In this document: positions 34,908 through 43,545 of the stretch, piece after piece
Position numbering within the stretch: position 1 is the first letter of the stretch
Layout: each line of letters opens with the position of its first letter
DNA from: Pseudanabaena sp. ABRG5-3
GTDB lineage: Bacteria; Cyanobacteriota; Cyanobacteriia; Pseudanabaenales; Pseudanabaenaceae
Reading direction: 5' to 3'
Length of the DNA: 64,000 nt
Assembly (NCBI RefSeq): GCF_003967015.1
Contig: NZ_AP017560.1
Span: 2,294,001 to 2,358,000, forward strand
Notes under the pieces: model-generated
Seen by the model: only the letters and a program-made list of their open reading frames with translations
Told to the model about the DNA's origin: nothing
The model's database searches: none
Translations under genes and position numbers: made by a program

Positions 34908-35708
34908 ATGGAAAATGAAGGGGAGCAATCAGCCTCAAAAATAGATACAACAGAACAGTCAGCCGATCAAATAGATATAGCTAGTCTCGAACAAGTTAAA
35001 CCAAGCAATGATCTATCAAGTGATTTGTCCAAGCCCAAGTACCAAAGACTTCGCTTTGGGTTACTTGCGGTTTTAGTGACTGGGAGCCTGTTAATTTTTG
35101 TGCGCTCAGTTCTTGACAGTGGGCTTGGGAAGCCAACACCTCTAATTTTTCCTGAAAATATCGAACTAACACAAGCGAAAACGACAAACTCAGAGGCAAT
35201 TATCGATACTAAAAACTTTCCTTTTAAACCCAAATATCTATCGGGACAAAGTTATCGTTTCTTAGTAGATAATCAGCCGATTGATATCGCTTTGAGATAT
35301 GCAGTAGGTACAGAAGGGGATATTCCTCTCTTTCTCAAAGAATTAATCAATATCGAGTTTAAAGATGATGAATTCAGACAAAAAATAGTGCGCCGAGATC
35401 CCATTGGTTATTATGCAGCGTTTACCTATCAAGATCGGGCATATTTAACTGCTTGCATTAATCCAAGGGGTATTTCTACTGTTACTAAAGAACAATTTGA
35501 TGATAATGCGAGTAATCATGTGATGGATCGTGATGTCATCATTGGTTGGTTACTAGGACAAAGAGATCTCCGCGATCGGCGTTGTCTATGGACATTAATT
35601 TCCACACCATTAGCATCTGATCGCGATCGCGAGGCAGTCACTCAAAAATTAGAGAAAATTTGGATTTCGTGGTATGAATGGTGGAAACCAAAGTTCCCCC
35701 AGCCTTAA
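34908..35708 (+). CDS. Putative cyanoexosortase A system-associated protein
   Basis: 266 residues from the ATG at 34908 (a GTG at 34875 would add 11). A polar N-terminus is followed by one membrane segment (FGLLAVLVTGSLLIFVRSVL, about residues 49-68). Then comes a soluble domain with DRAYLTACINPRGISTVT, WLLGQRDLRDRRCLWTLISTPL and the terminal WISWYEWWKPKFPQP. I associate these motifs with proteins that accompany cyanoexosortase A. The next gene on the same strand resembles the HpsJ-like protein of the same system, which supports the call. No exosortase gene is in the window. Confidence 0.6.
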   Translation: MENEGEQSASKIDTTEQSADQIDIASLEQVKPSNDLSSDLSKPKYQRLRFGLLAVLVTGSLLIFVRSVLDSGLGKPTPLIFPENIELTQAKTTNSEAIIDTKNFPFKPKYLSGQSYRFLVDNQPIDIALRYAVGTEGDIPLFLKELINIEFKDDEFRQKIVRRDPIGYYAAFTYQDRAYLTACINPRGISTVTKEQFDDNASNHVMDRDVIIGWLLGQRDLRDRRCLWTLISTPLASDRDREAVTQKLEKIWISWYEWWKPKFPQP

Positions 35709-35731
35709 AATATCTTTTTTAATTTATGTAT

Positions 35732-35830
35732 TATAGCTGTCACAACTTGCATTAAGACAAATCAAAACCCAAGAAGCGAGTGGTGACGTTTCGCGTCGCC
35801 ACTCTTCTTCTGGATTTGTGTCCTAACAAG
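35732..35830. repeat. Palindromic element, family A
   Basis: Begins TATAGCTGTCACAAC and has the family phrase AAACCCAAGAAGCGAGTGG. The core is imperfect (GTGACG-TTT-CGCGTC), and the right arm ends TCTGGATTTGTGTCCTAAC. It fills the spacer between the two putative exosortase-associated genes. Confidence 0.7.
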
Positions 35831-35909
35831 AATAATGAAACATAGGATGACCCGCCAGTTCTGCTAATTGATACGCTTGAGATAAATTTATAACTTCTAC
35901 TTTGAAAAA

Positions 35910-36704
35910 ATGAGTAACCCTAATTCAAATTCTACTGAGGTAATTACCGCTAACCTACTCCGTTTCGCAGGTTATGGACTTTTATTGCTAGCACTTTCTA
36001 ACTTTGCTGATGCACTAATTCCACCTAGATTTGGTCAAGATGCTGGATGGGAATTCAGCACATTAGGTAAGCTAGTTGGCACTTCTCCCGTTCCAATTAT
36101 TGGTTTAATTTTGGTGTTTTATGGTGAAGCTACTGCCCGTTCACCTCTCGGCAAGACCATCTTAAAAATTCTGTCGTGGCTGTCGTTAGTATTGAGTATT
36201 TTATTTGTGATAATGCTATTAATAGGTATTAGCGCCGCAATTCGTATTAATGGAGATAATAATACTCAAGCTAGTGCAGTTTTGTCTCAACAACTTTCGC
36301 AGTTCAGTGCAATTAAGGAAAATCTTAAAAACACTAATGACACTAATTTACGTAAAGCTGCCGAGTTTATTGAGAAGCGATCGCCAAATATTAAATTGAA
36401 TAAGGATAATCCTGCTGAACTTAGGAAACAGTTAGAAACAGAGATTGTTAAAAGTGAAAATGCAATCAAGCAAAATATTCAAGAAGGGCAAACTAAAGCA
36501 GGTCGTCAACTAATTAAGCAAGCATGTAAATGGTATTTTGAAGCTATTGTTTCAGCCTTTGTCCTATTTGGCATTTGGAATCAAACCAAATGGACAAGAA
36601 CTAACTCACGACGCAAGAAAAAAGGTGGTAAAACACCAACTAGCTTGGCTGATGTTGCTAGTGCGCCAACATTGGAGAATGAAACATCCGATTCTGAAAA
36701 TTAA
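35910..36704 (+). CDS. HpsJ-like membrane protein (cyanoexosortase A-associated type)
   Basis: 264 residues. Membrane segments are LLRFAGYGLLLLALSNFADALIP (about 11-33), FSTLGKLVGTSPVPIIGLILVFYG (about 47-70), ILSWLSLVLSILFVIMLLIGISAAI (about 85-110) and a last helix near 208-225 (AIVSAFVLFGIWNQT). Between them is a helical stretch rich in Lys/Glu (FIEKRSPNIKLNKDNPAELRKQLETEIVKSENAIKQNI). The N-terminal part follows HpsJ, a protein linked to exported polysaccharide in filamentous cyanobacteria. A basic tail (NSRRKKKGGK) faces the cytoplasm. The role in envelope protein or polysaccharide export is inferred. Confidence 0.65.
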   Translation: MSNPNSNSTEVITANLLRFAGYGLLLLALSNFADALIPPRFGQDAGWEFSTLGKLVGTSPVPIIGLILVFYGEATARSPLGKTILKILSWLSLVLSILFVIMLLIGISAAIRINGDNNTQASAVLSQQLSQFSAIKENLKNTNDTNLRKAAEFIEKRSPNIKLNKDNPAELRKQLETEIVKSENAIKQNIQEGQTKAGRQLIKQACKWYFEAIVSAFVLFGIWNQTKWTRTNSRRKKKGGKTPTSLADVASAPTLENETSDSEN

Positions 36705-36731
36705 AAAATTTCATTTCCCTCCAGTTCTATT

Positions 36732-36869
36732 TAACGTCAGTTCGGCTTAATTAAAAGCCCAAAAGTAAAATCCTTGCTACGCAAGGATTTTACTTTTGGG
36801 CTTTGAGAGAGGGTTTGCTTAGCAAACCCTCTCTCAAAGCCCGTTTCAAATTATCCCGAACTCGCGTTA
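36732..36869. mobile_element. MITE-like element, family C, with two inner hairpins
   Basis: 138 bp with ends TAACGTCAGTTCGG and CCGAACTCGCGTTA (inverted, two mismatches). Two long perfect hairpins lie inside: one with arms of about 20 bp ending CCTTGC-TAC-GCAAGG, and one with arms GGGCTTTGAGAGAGGGTTTGC. Related copies lie at 25998-26069 and 47144-47221. Confidence 0.7.
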
Positions 36870-36903
36870 TTTAAAGGATAGGCGGCGCAAAGCACCGCCT
36901 ACC

Positions 36904-38091
36904 TTATACAGACTTTCTAAATATTTCAATTAAGGGTTTAGTTAGCCAATGCGTGCCAATCTTCCATTGATGTTGGAGGGTTGGCATTCTTAATAAATAG
37001 GCTAGCCTTCTCATGGCATGAGCTGGTAATCCATCAATGCTAAATTTGCCCAAAATGGAAGCAGTTGCCCCATCAATTCCTAAACTAATAAATTCACCAA
37101 GAGGAATATAGCTAAAGTTTACTAAGGATTTTTGGTTAATGCTAGCCCAGATATTCCAAGCACAATATTGCGATTGCTGAAAGGCAACTTGTGCTGTAGC
37201 TGGTAAAGTCTGTCCATTGGTCTCTAGTCCTGCTAAATCGCCGATCGCAAATACATGGGGATAGCCTTGAACCTGTAAAGTTGGCTCCGTGGCGATCGCG
37301 CCAAGGCGATTATGGGCAATGGGTAAATTTTGAATCACCTTCGAGAAAGTACTACCCACTGTCCAAAGCACAATATCTACGGGTAATGTATCGCTGCCAT
37401 CGGCATAGTCAAGGGTAACTTCATCCTCCGTTACTTGAGAAACTCTAGTATTGAGATCCGTCCAGACACCACGTTGAGAGAGCGCAAGCTCAGCGATCGC
37501 TCGATTCGCATCGGTAGAGTTGACTAAAATTTTGTCATTGCGATCAACAAGACGCACCCGCCCCCGCTCTTTGAGGCGGTCAGCAATTTTACACGCAAGC
37601 TCAACACCGCTACTACCGCCACCTGCAATACATACACGGATCTTGTCGCGGTTGGAGGCTTCTAACAGTTCCAGCTTGCTATTGAGTCGATAAAAGTCAT
37701 TCAGATTCCGAAATGGAATTGCATATTCTGAAGCTCCAGCCACAAAGTGCATTGGTGTTTCGCCCCCGATCGCCAAAACGAGATGGTCATATTCCACCAA
37801 ACTACGCTGACCGATATTAACTTCTACTTGCTGCGCCTCAAAATTAATATTGGTCACAGTTCCCTGCATAAACTGGATGCCTGTATCTGCAAACAGTTCC
37901 GTAAATGTGGGTGCAATTTCCCATTCCTGCATTTCGGCAGTGATCAACTCGTAGAGAAATGGCGTAAATAAAAAGCGATCGCTTTTATCAATCAGGATAA
38001 TTTCAGGCATGACCGCCCAAGGCAGACGGGATAGATTTAGAGCAGTATACAAACCGCCAAAACCACCACCAAGAATACAAATTCGTGTCAT
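36904..38091 (-). CDS. ndh: Type II NADH dehydrogenase (NDH-2)
   Basis: Single-subunit, non-proton-pumping NAD(P)H:quinone oxidoreductase bound peripherally to the membrane. About 395 residues. FAD-binding motif MTRICILGGGFGGLYTALNL at the start; the second dinucleotide fold is KIRVCIAGGGSSGVELACKIADRL. Other motifs are DHLVLAIGGETP, VDIVLWTVGS and PHVFAIGDLAGLE near the C-terminus. An in-frame ATG at 38103 would add MDFF; I prefer the internal Met because the FAD motif normally follows it closely. Cyanobacterial NDH-2 enzymes are thought to sense or adjust quinone redox state. Divergent from the sensor kinase gene. Confidence 0.93.
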   Translation of the reverse strand: MTRICILGGGFGGLYTALNLSRLPWAVMPEIILIDKSDRFLFTPFLYELITAEMQEWEIAPTFTELFADTGIQFMQGTVTNINFEAQQVEVNIGQRSLVEYDHLVLAIGGETPMHFVAGASEYAIPFRNLNDFYRLNSKLELLEASNRDKIRVCIAGGGSSGVELACKIADRLKERGRVRLVDRNDKILVNSTDANRAIAELALSQRGVWTDLNTRVSQVTEDEVTLDYADGSDTLPVDIVLWTVGSTFSKVIQNLPIAHNRLGAIATEPTLQVQGYPHVFAIGDLAGLETNGQTLPATAQVAFQQSQYCAWNIWASINQKSLVNFSYIPLGEFISLGIDGATASILGKFSIDGLPAHAMRRLAYLLRMPTLQHQWKIGTHWLTKPLIEIFRKSV

Positions 38092-38134
38092 GAAAAAATC
38101 CAATTCGATTTTTTCATTTTATACGATCGCTTCT

Positions 38135-38170
38135 TTAGGAAGTGTACTGCTTTGCAGTACGCTTCCTAAA
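38135..38170. repeat. Hairpin between ndh and the sensor kinase gene
   Basis: Arms TTTAGGAAGTGTACTGC and GCAGTACGCTTCCTAAA with one mismatch and a TTT loop. It lies in a divergent spacer, so it is not a terminator. Confidence 0.65.
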
Positions 38171-38268
38171 AATTAACTTCTGGTTAAATTTAGGTTATCT
38201 ATTTTCACTTGTATCCAAATATTGTCAGAGCTTACTATAAAACAAGAATTTTTTTAGTTGGGGAAATC

Positions 38269-40254
38269 GTGGCTAAATCTGTCTTGCTCGCTCAGTTGTC
38301 AGAAGAGCAATCGATGATGTGGCATAAAGCCTTATCATCACATCAGCTAGAAGTTTGGGCAGCGCCTGAATCACAAGATTTGTTAAAGCTGCTTGCTCAA
38401 AAATTTCAAGCTCAACAGCCTTTGCCAGAATTAATTATTTCTGATATTGGCGTGAGATATGGGGGCGGGACATCCTTACTAGCCACTGAACTATGTAAAT
38501 GGTGTGCAGAGCATGTACCCCATGTAAGAGTTCTGCTCGTAAATCCTCGGCAAACTCAAATTAAGGAAGTAGAAAAGCGTTGGGCAACTCGTAGGGGAGC
38601 GATTGACCTATTACCGAAGATTTCTATAGATAATCTTAGCTATGCTTTTACCATTGCTGCCCAAGTCTTAGGGATAGAGGTGAAATCAGAGTCCCTGCAA
38701 ACTGTGATTACCAATCTCAAATATCAAAAGACTCAACTAGATCGAGGTGCAGTTCATGGTAAAAGCATCAGGCAAACTGCAACTGAAGAGTTAGCCCGCA
38801 AAATGGCAATGATTCCGTTAATGGTGATGGCAAGTGAGCCTACAACAGAATCAAATCAACATACATTGCCAAGCCAGAAGCGTCAATTAGCTCTAGATGC
38901 GACTATTTCAGAATTAAAGTTATATGATTTGCAAATTGATTTGGAGCAGGTAGGGGCGATCGCTCGACAGCTTTTTCAGGATAATCCCCTCTTGCCAGCA
39001 CTTGTAGTTCAAGACCAAGGTAACTATGTCGGCATGTTATCTCGTCGCAGGTTTCTAGAATGTTTGAGCAAACCTTATGCGATTGAATTATTTACCAAAC
39101 GACCATTAAGGGTTCTCTATGAGCAAGCTCAATCAGAAATTCTGCAATTACATGGTAATACCTCTATTGTCTTAGCATCTCAATTAGCACTCAGTCGCTT
39201 AAATGATGAGATTTATGAGCCTATCATCGTTCATCTTGATGGAGATATTTATTCTGTACTGGATATTCATGATCTATTACAAGCGCAGTCTTATATCCAT
39301 GAACTAGCTACTAAGCTTTTGCGTGAACAGACCCAAACTACGATGTTTCAAACGGAAAAAATGGCAAGTTTGGGACAAATTGTAGCTGAGGTATCCCATG
39401 ATATTCGCAATCCTGTATCTGCAATTTATGGCAATACTGAGAGTCTCTTAACTTACATTGAAGGTGTAATGCAAATTTTGCGGGCTTACGAAAAGGAATA
39501 TGGAACTTCAGCACCAGCTATTAGCGAAACATTAGAACAAGTTGATTGGGATTTTGTGCGCTCAGATTTGCCACAGGTTGTACGAAGCATTCAATCTGGA
39601 TCAAAGTATCTACGGCGCTTAGTGGATACTTTACAGAGTCTATCGCATATGAAAGATAATGCGATGCCAGAACCAGTTGATTTAATAGAATGTGTTGATA
39701 GTAGTTTAATGATCCTCAGTAGCCGTATTAGGAATATACAGATTGTAAAAAATTATATTAATCTTCCCAAAATCAATGGATATAGCGATCGCTTAATTCA
39801 GGTGTTTATGAACTTGATCGGTAATGCGCTAGATGCTTTGATAGATCTGCGATCGCAACCTGATTTGATCAGACAACGGCATCAAATTCTACATAAAGAA
39901 GTAGATGAAATTCACAGCTCAGGGAATCTTCAGACAGTATCGGAGATTACATGGCAGCCATTGGTAATGATTTCTGCCACAATTGCCAAAATTGATGATC
40001 GCAACTGGGTATCGATCAAGATTGCCGACAATGGTATGGGAATTCCCCATGAGATTCAGGATCGAATTTTTGATAGTTTCTTTACTACCAAAGGGAACAC
40101 CAAAGGTACGGGCTTAGGGTTAGCAATTTGCCATCAGATTATTACACAGCAGCATAATGGCAAAATTGTATTGCGATCGCCCTATCTCAATGACAGAGGT
40201 GATGTCACGATAGGAACTGAATTTGAAGTACTTTTGCCAACTATGGCTCTATAG
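38269..40254 (+). CDS. Sensor histidine kinase with receiver-like and CBS-like N-terminal regions
   Basis: 661 residues from GTG 38269, which follows GGGGAA; a TTG at 38209 would add 20 less likely residues. Residues 1-130 resemble a degenerate receiver fold (SVLLAQLSEEQS, LIISDIGVRYGGG, VRVLLVNPRQ). Residues about 215-345 are CBS-like: IARQLFQDNPLLPALVVQDQGNYVGMLSRRRFLECLS and EPIIVHLDGDIYSVLDIHDLL. The kinase core follows: H box AEVSHDIRNPVSAIYGN, N box VFMNLIGNALDALI, G1 IADNGMGIP, F box FDSFFTTKG, G2 GTGLGLAIC. No membrane segments, so it is a cytosolic sensor. No response regulator gene is adjacent. Confidence 0.88.
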   Translation: MAKSVLLAQLSEEQSMMWHKALSSHQLEVWAAPESQDLLKLLAQKFQAQQPLPELIISDIGVRYGGGTSLLATELCKWCAEHVPHVRVLLVNPRQTQIKEVEKRWATRRGAIDLLPKISIDNLSYAFTIAAQVLGIEVKSESLQTVITNLKYQKTQLDRGAVHGKSIRQTATEELARKMAMIPLMVMASEPTTESNQHTLPSQKRQLALDATISELKLYDLQIDLEQVGAIARQLFQDNPLLPALVVQDQGNYVGMLSRRRFLECLSKPYAIELFTKRPLRVLYEQAQSEILQLHGNTSIVLASQLALSRLNDEIYEPIIVHLDGDIYSVLDIHDLLQAQSYIHELATKLLREQTQTTMFQTEKMASLGQIVAEVSHDIRNPVSAIYGNTESLLTYIEGVMQILRAYEKEYGTSAPAISETLEQVDWDFVRSDLPQVVRSIQSGSKYLRRLVDTLQSLSHMKDNAMPEPVDLIECVDSSLMILSSRIRNIQIVKNYINLPKINGYSDRLIQVFMNLIGNALDALIDLRSQPDLIRQRHQILHKEVDEIHSSGNLQTVSEITWQPLVMISATIAKIDDRNWVSIKIADNGMGIPHEIQDRIFDSFFTTKGNTKGTGLGLAICHQIITQQHNGKIVLRSPYLNDRGDVTIGTEFEVLLPTMAL

Positions 40255-40336
40255 CAACTTTCAATTTGCCGTAGGCAAATTGAAAGTTGCTGAAATTGAT
40301 TTTTTGTTTTCCGATGAGCATATGCTCATCGGAAAA
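40253..40336. repeat. Two perfect palindromes between convergent genes
   Basis: First, arms AGCAACTTTCAATTTGCC and GGCAAATTGAAAGTTGCT with a GTA loop (40253-40291). Second, a 30-bp perfect palindrome with half-site TTTTCCGATGAGCAT (40307-40336). They lie between the stops of the kinase and the MacB-like ATPase and probably end transcription from both sides. Confidence 0.75.
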
Positions 40337-40346
40337 TGGCTATGAT

Positions 40347-41102
40347 TCAAATTACATGGTTGAGATCGGCAGGAGAGAGGTGATCATTCATGATTTGACC
40401 ATCGCGGAACCAGATAATTCGTTGGGTATTTCTTGCAACATCTGCTTCATGGGTCACCATCACCACAGTAATGCCACTGTCATTCAGTTCACCAAATAAT
40501 TCGATGACTTCAGCCGTTGTATGGGAATCTAGCGCCCCAGTCGGCTCATCGGCAAGTAACATTACTGGATTATTGACGATCGCTCTGGCGATCGCCACCC
40601 TCTGCTGTTGACCACCAGACATCTGATTGGGGCGATTATTGAGGCGATGTCCCATAGCTACCCGTTCTAGTGCCGCCGCCGCCCGTTCCTTTTGCTCCTT
40701 GGGGCGCACATTGGCATAAGCCATTGGTAACATCACATTCTCCAAAGCCGAGAGTTGTGGTAGTAGGTGATATTGCTGGAACACAAAGCCAATTTTGAGA
40801 TTGCGAACCTTAGCAAGATCCTTCTCCTCCATGCCTGAGACATCTTCTTCATCCAGAAAATAGTGACCAGAGGTGGTGCTATCGAGACAACCGATGATAT
40901 TCATGCAGGTGGATTTGCCCGAACCTGAAGCCCCCATGATCGCGCAATATTCCCCTTGCTTAATCACAAAGCTGACATTATCTAAGGCTTTTACTAAGGT
41001 GTCATCTTGACCATAGTATTTACAAACTTCATTAAGGCGCACAATTTCGCGTCTTGATTCGGATACTTCAGGAAGGGGTGTGATGAGGTCGTTGGTTAGC
41101 AT
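40347..41102 (-). CDS. MacB-type ABC transporter ATP-binding protein
   Basis: 251-residue ATPase of a MacB/LolD-type exporter. Walker A GASGSGKST, Q-loop FVFQQYHLLPQLSALENVMLP, signature MSGGQQQRVAIARAI, Walker B MLLADEPTGALD, H-loop VTHEADVA. The segment GKSTCMNIIGCLDSTTSGHYFLDEEDVS is strongly of this family. The permease gene lies immediately upstream on the same strand with a 115 bp repeat-containing gap. No membrane-fusion protein gene is adjacent; the adaptor at 62328 belongs with an RND pump. Confidence 0.93.
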   Translation of the reverse strand: MLTNDLITPLPEVSESRREIVRLNEVCKYYGQDDTLVKALDNVSFVIKQGEYCAIMGASGSGKSTCMNIIGCLDSTTSGHYFLDEEDVSGMEEKDLAKVRNLKIGFVFQQYHLLPQLSALENVMLPMAYANVRPKEQKERAAAALERVAMGHRLNNRPNQMSGGQQQRVAIARAIVNNPVMLLADEPTGALDSHTTAEVIELFGELNDSGITVVMVTHEADVARNTQRIIWFRDGQIMNDHLSPADLNHVI

Positions 41103-41217
41103 GTTTTTTGGCTTTTGGCGGTTAGCAGTTAGCGATTAGCTCTTGGTAATTCGTAATTCGTAATTAGCTTTTGGTAATTGGTGATTGGTGATTGGGGAAT
41201 TCCCCCTTTTTCCTTGC
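41103..41217. repeat. Short direct and inverted repeats between permease and ATPase genes
   Basis: Contains GTTAGCAGTTAGCGATTAGC, then AATTCGTAATTCGTAATTAGC and TGGTAATTGGTGATTGGTGATTGG. These short-period repeats are of the kind also seen at 1201-1330. Transcribed as part of the two-gene operon. Confidence 0.6.
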
Positions 41218-42444
41218 TTAAATGCTTCTTAGAGCCACAATTGGATCTAGTCTTGCCGCTTGGCGGGCGGGGAAAATACCGAAAAATAGACCAATGCCAC
41301 CCGATACACCGACGGCTAGACAAATTGCACTGATGGATACACCTGCTTGGAGAGGGGAAACTGCGGCGATTAACAGGATGCCACCAATACCGATCGCTGT
41401 ACCGATCGCACCGCCTAGTAAGGACAAAATCACAGCTTCAATGGTGAATTGCATCAGAATGTCGCTGGGAGATGCACCGATCGCTTTACGCAGTCCTATT
41501 TCGCTGGTGCGTTCGGTAACTGAGACGAGCATGATGTTCATAATGCCGATGCCACCGACTAGGAGCGAAATTCCTGCGATCGCGGCAAGCATGATCGTTA
41601 GTGCGCCTGTGATGTTACCAACTATTTCTAAAGCATCCTGTTGGGTACGAATGGTAAATGTGTCGTCAGCATTGATATCGGAAGTACGGTGGCGCAACCT
41701 TAATAGATTGGCAATTTGGAACTGGGCGGCGCTGACATTATCGTTACTGGTTGCCGATACGTTAATTACGGCAACGGCAACGCCATAGGGTGAGGTTTTA
41801 CCTGTGAGGCGACTCGTCATTGTCGTAATCGGCAAAAAGATCGTGTCATCTTGGTTAGTTCCTAAAAATGCGCCTTTCTCGGACATGATGCCGATTACTT
41901 CGTAGCTAGTACCACGTATTCTGACTGTCTGCCCGAGGGCGTTACCCTGTGGAAATAAATCTCTGGCGATCGCTGATCCTAAAGTCACCACCCTTGAATT
42001 ACGCTTAATATCTTCTGCATTAAAAAAGCGTCCTGACCCAACCTCCGCAGTTCTTACTTTTACATAATTATCGGTTGTGCCAATCAGGGTGGCGCGTTTG
42101 GTGTTATTACCTGCGATCGCTAGTTCTGAGCCATTGATCTGGGGGGCAACACTGCGGACTGTTGGTACTTGAGTAGCGATCGCTTCGGCATCGGCAAGGA
42201 CGAGACGATTGGGCGGCGCGATCACATTACGGCGTGCATTATCAGTTCCCGTAATTACAAAGATCACATCCGTACCTAATGCCTGAAACTGCTGTGAGGC
42301 ATATTTCTGAGCACCTTGCCCAACACCCACCATCAAAATTACTGAGGCATTGCCAATGATGATACCTAGCATCGTCAATGTGCTACGCAATCGATTAGCT
42401 GCAAGGGTTTTCCCTGCCATGCGTAAGCTTTCCCAAGTATCCAT
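41218..42444 (-). CDS. MacB-type ABC transporter permease
   Basis: 408 residues of the FtsX/MacB family. An N-terminal membrane segment (LRSTLTMLGIIIGNASVILMVGVGQG, about 18-43) is followed by a large periplasmic MacB_PCD domain with NRLVLADAEAIATQVPTVRSVAPQ and RFFNAEDIKRNSRVVTLGSAIARDLFP. The C-terminal three-helix FtsX domain follows: ISLLVGGIGIMNIMLVSVTERTSEIGLRKAIGAS, then FTIEAVILSLLGGAIGTAIGIGG. First gene of the pair with the ATPase. Substrate unknown; such pairs export peptides, lipoproteins or macrolide-like compounds. Confidence 0.92.
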   Translation of the reverse strand: MDTWESLRMAGKTLAANRLRSTLTMLGIIIGNASVILMVGVGQGAQKYASQQFQALGTDVIFVITGTDNARRNVIAPPNRLVLADAEAIATQVPTVRSVAPQINGSELAIAGNNTKRATLIGTTDNYVKVRTAEVGSGRFFNAEDIKRNSRVVTLGSAIARDLFPQGNALGQTVRIRGTSYEVIGIMSEKGAFLGTNQDDTIFLPITTMTSRLTGKTSPYGVAVAVINVSATSNDNVSAAQFQIANLLRLRHRTSDINADDTFTIRTQQDALEIVGNITGALTIMLAAIAGISLLVGGIGIMNIMLVSVTERTSEIGLRKAIGASPSDILMQFTIEAVILSLLGGAIGTAIGIGGILLIAAVSPLQAGVSISAICLAVGVSGGIGLFFGIFPARQAARLDPIVALRSI

Positions 42445-42647
42445 CCTGAAGTTTCCTGATTTATTTTTTTAGATATTGCCAAGGCGCAAAGCGTCATGTA
42501 GACATTCATTGGAACTTACCATTACACCTTGGATTTAGCATCATCTCATAGAGCGAAATTAAAATAAGTATAGGCGGCACAAAGCGCTGTATCAGGTTTT
42601 GCGTTAGCATAAGTTTTAGTTGAACCTGACTCAATTCATAATTTTCT

Positions 42648-42890
42648 ATGCCTAAGCTATCCAAGCCGCCAGATCCTAACGATCCTGAATACCAAAACCT
42701 TGAACGTAGAGTTAACTTTTATCTACACCTCGCTATCTATTCTGCTTGCAGTACCTGCATGTGGTTCATCCAATCTATCACCGAAAAAGTATGGATCTGG
42801 TCAGTGTGGGTCGCAGTAATTTGGGGAATATTGATCCTCGGACATGGTATCTGGGTACTGACGAAGGAAAAGCAAACACAACAAGTCTAG
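42648..42890 (+). CDS. 2TM domain protein
   Basis: 80 residues. A short Pro-rich start (MPKLSKPPDPNDPEYQNLERRVNFY) is followed by two membrane helices (LHLAIYSACSTCMWFIQSI and IWSVWVAVIWGILILGHGIWV). This is the layout of the 2TM family, domains that often accompany signalling proteins. Followed 7 bp later by a 50 bp perfect hairpin. Confidence 0.75.
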   Translation: MPKLSKPPDPNDPEYQNLERRVNFYLHLAIYSACSTCMWFIQSITEKVWIWSVWVAVIWGILILGHGIWVLTKEKQTQQV

Positions 42891-42896
42891 GCTTGA

Positions 42897-42946
42897 TTAA
42901 CTTTAGGGATGGGTTACGAGATCGCGTAACCCATCCCTAAAGTTAA
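42897..42946. repeat. Perfect 22-bp-stem hairpin with GGGATGGGTTACG arms
   Basis: Left arm TTAACTTTAGGGATGGGTTACG, loop AGATCG, right arm fully complementary. The GGGTTACG/CGTAACCC core recurs at 17445-17475. It can serve as a terminator for the 2TM gene. Confidence 0.75.
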
Positions 42947-43027
42947 TTCTTATGAATTTGCTAAGGCAATCTAATCTTCTACATAGTGGTTGCCCATATT
43001 CCTAATCTACTGAATAAAGGTAAAGCT

Positions 43028-43477
43028 ATGGAAACTAACTTGTATGAAACTGATTTTTACAGTTGGACAGTCGAACAGTCTCAGTTCCTACAATCTGGCA
43101 AGTTTGAGCATCTAGACTTGATCAATTTATCAGAGGAGATTGCGTCTTTGGGTAGACAGGAAAGACGAGATTTAGAGAATCGTTTAGGTGTTCTGATTGG
43201 GCATTTATTAAAGTGGCTATATCAACCCGAAAAGCTTAGTAGAAGTTGGCAAGTAACGATTAACGCGCAAAGGAGAGAAATTAAGAAACTTTTAGCTAAC
43301 AACCCTAGTTTAAAATCTCATCTAGATGTCGTGATCGCGGAAGGTTTTATCCAAGGATTAGATTTAGTATTTACAGAAACTCCTTTAAAGAAAAAAGATT
43401 TACCCTCTGAACTTCCCTATAGTCAAGATCAAATTTTTGATAGTAGTTTTCCTGAGGACATTGATTTTGAATTTTAG
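43028..43477 (+). CDS. DUF29 domain protein
   Basis: 149 residues from the ATG at 43028 (an upstream GTG at 42986 is less likely). The family pattern is clear: YETDFYSWTVEQSQFLQSGKFEHLDLINLSEEIASLGRQERRDLENRLGVLIGHLLKWLYQPEKLSRSWQ, then RREIKKLLANNPSL. DUF29 proteins are small helical proteins, very common and often multicopy in cyanobacteria, of unknown function. Next to a Uma2 gene, another expanded cyanobacterial family. Confidence 0.88.
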   Translation: METNLYETDFYSWTVEQSQFLQSGKFEHLDLINLSEEIASLGRQERRDLENRLGVLIGHLLKWLYQPEKLSRSWQVTINAQRREIKKLLANNPSLKSHLDVVIAEGFIQGLDLVFTETPLKKKDLPSELPYSQDQIFDSSFPEDIDFEF

Positions 43478-43545
43478 TTGGGTGGTGGTTTATGTTGCCC
43501 ATCTTAACCTTTAAATTACTACATTGAATTTTAGGAATAGAGAAA

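Noticed and set aside
40347-42444. MacAB system completed by the adaptor at 62328
   Set aside because: The adaptor is 20 kb away and directly precedes an RND pump gene.
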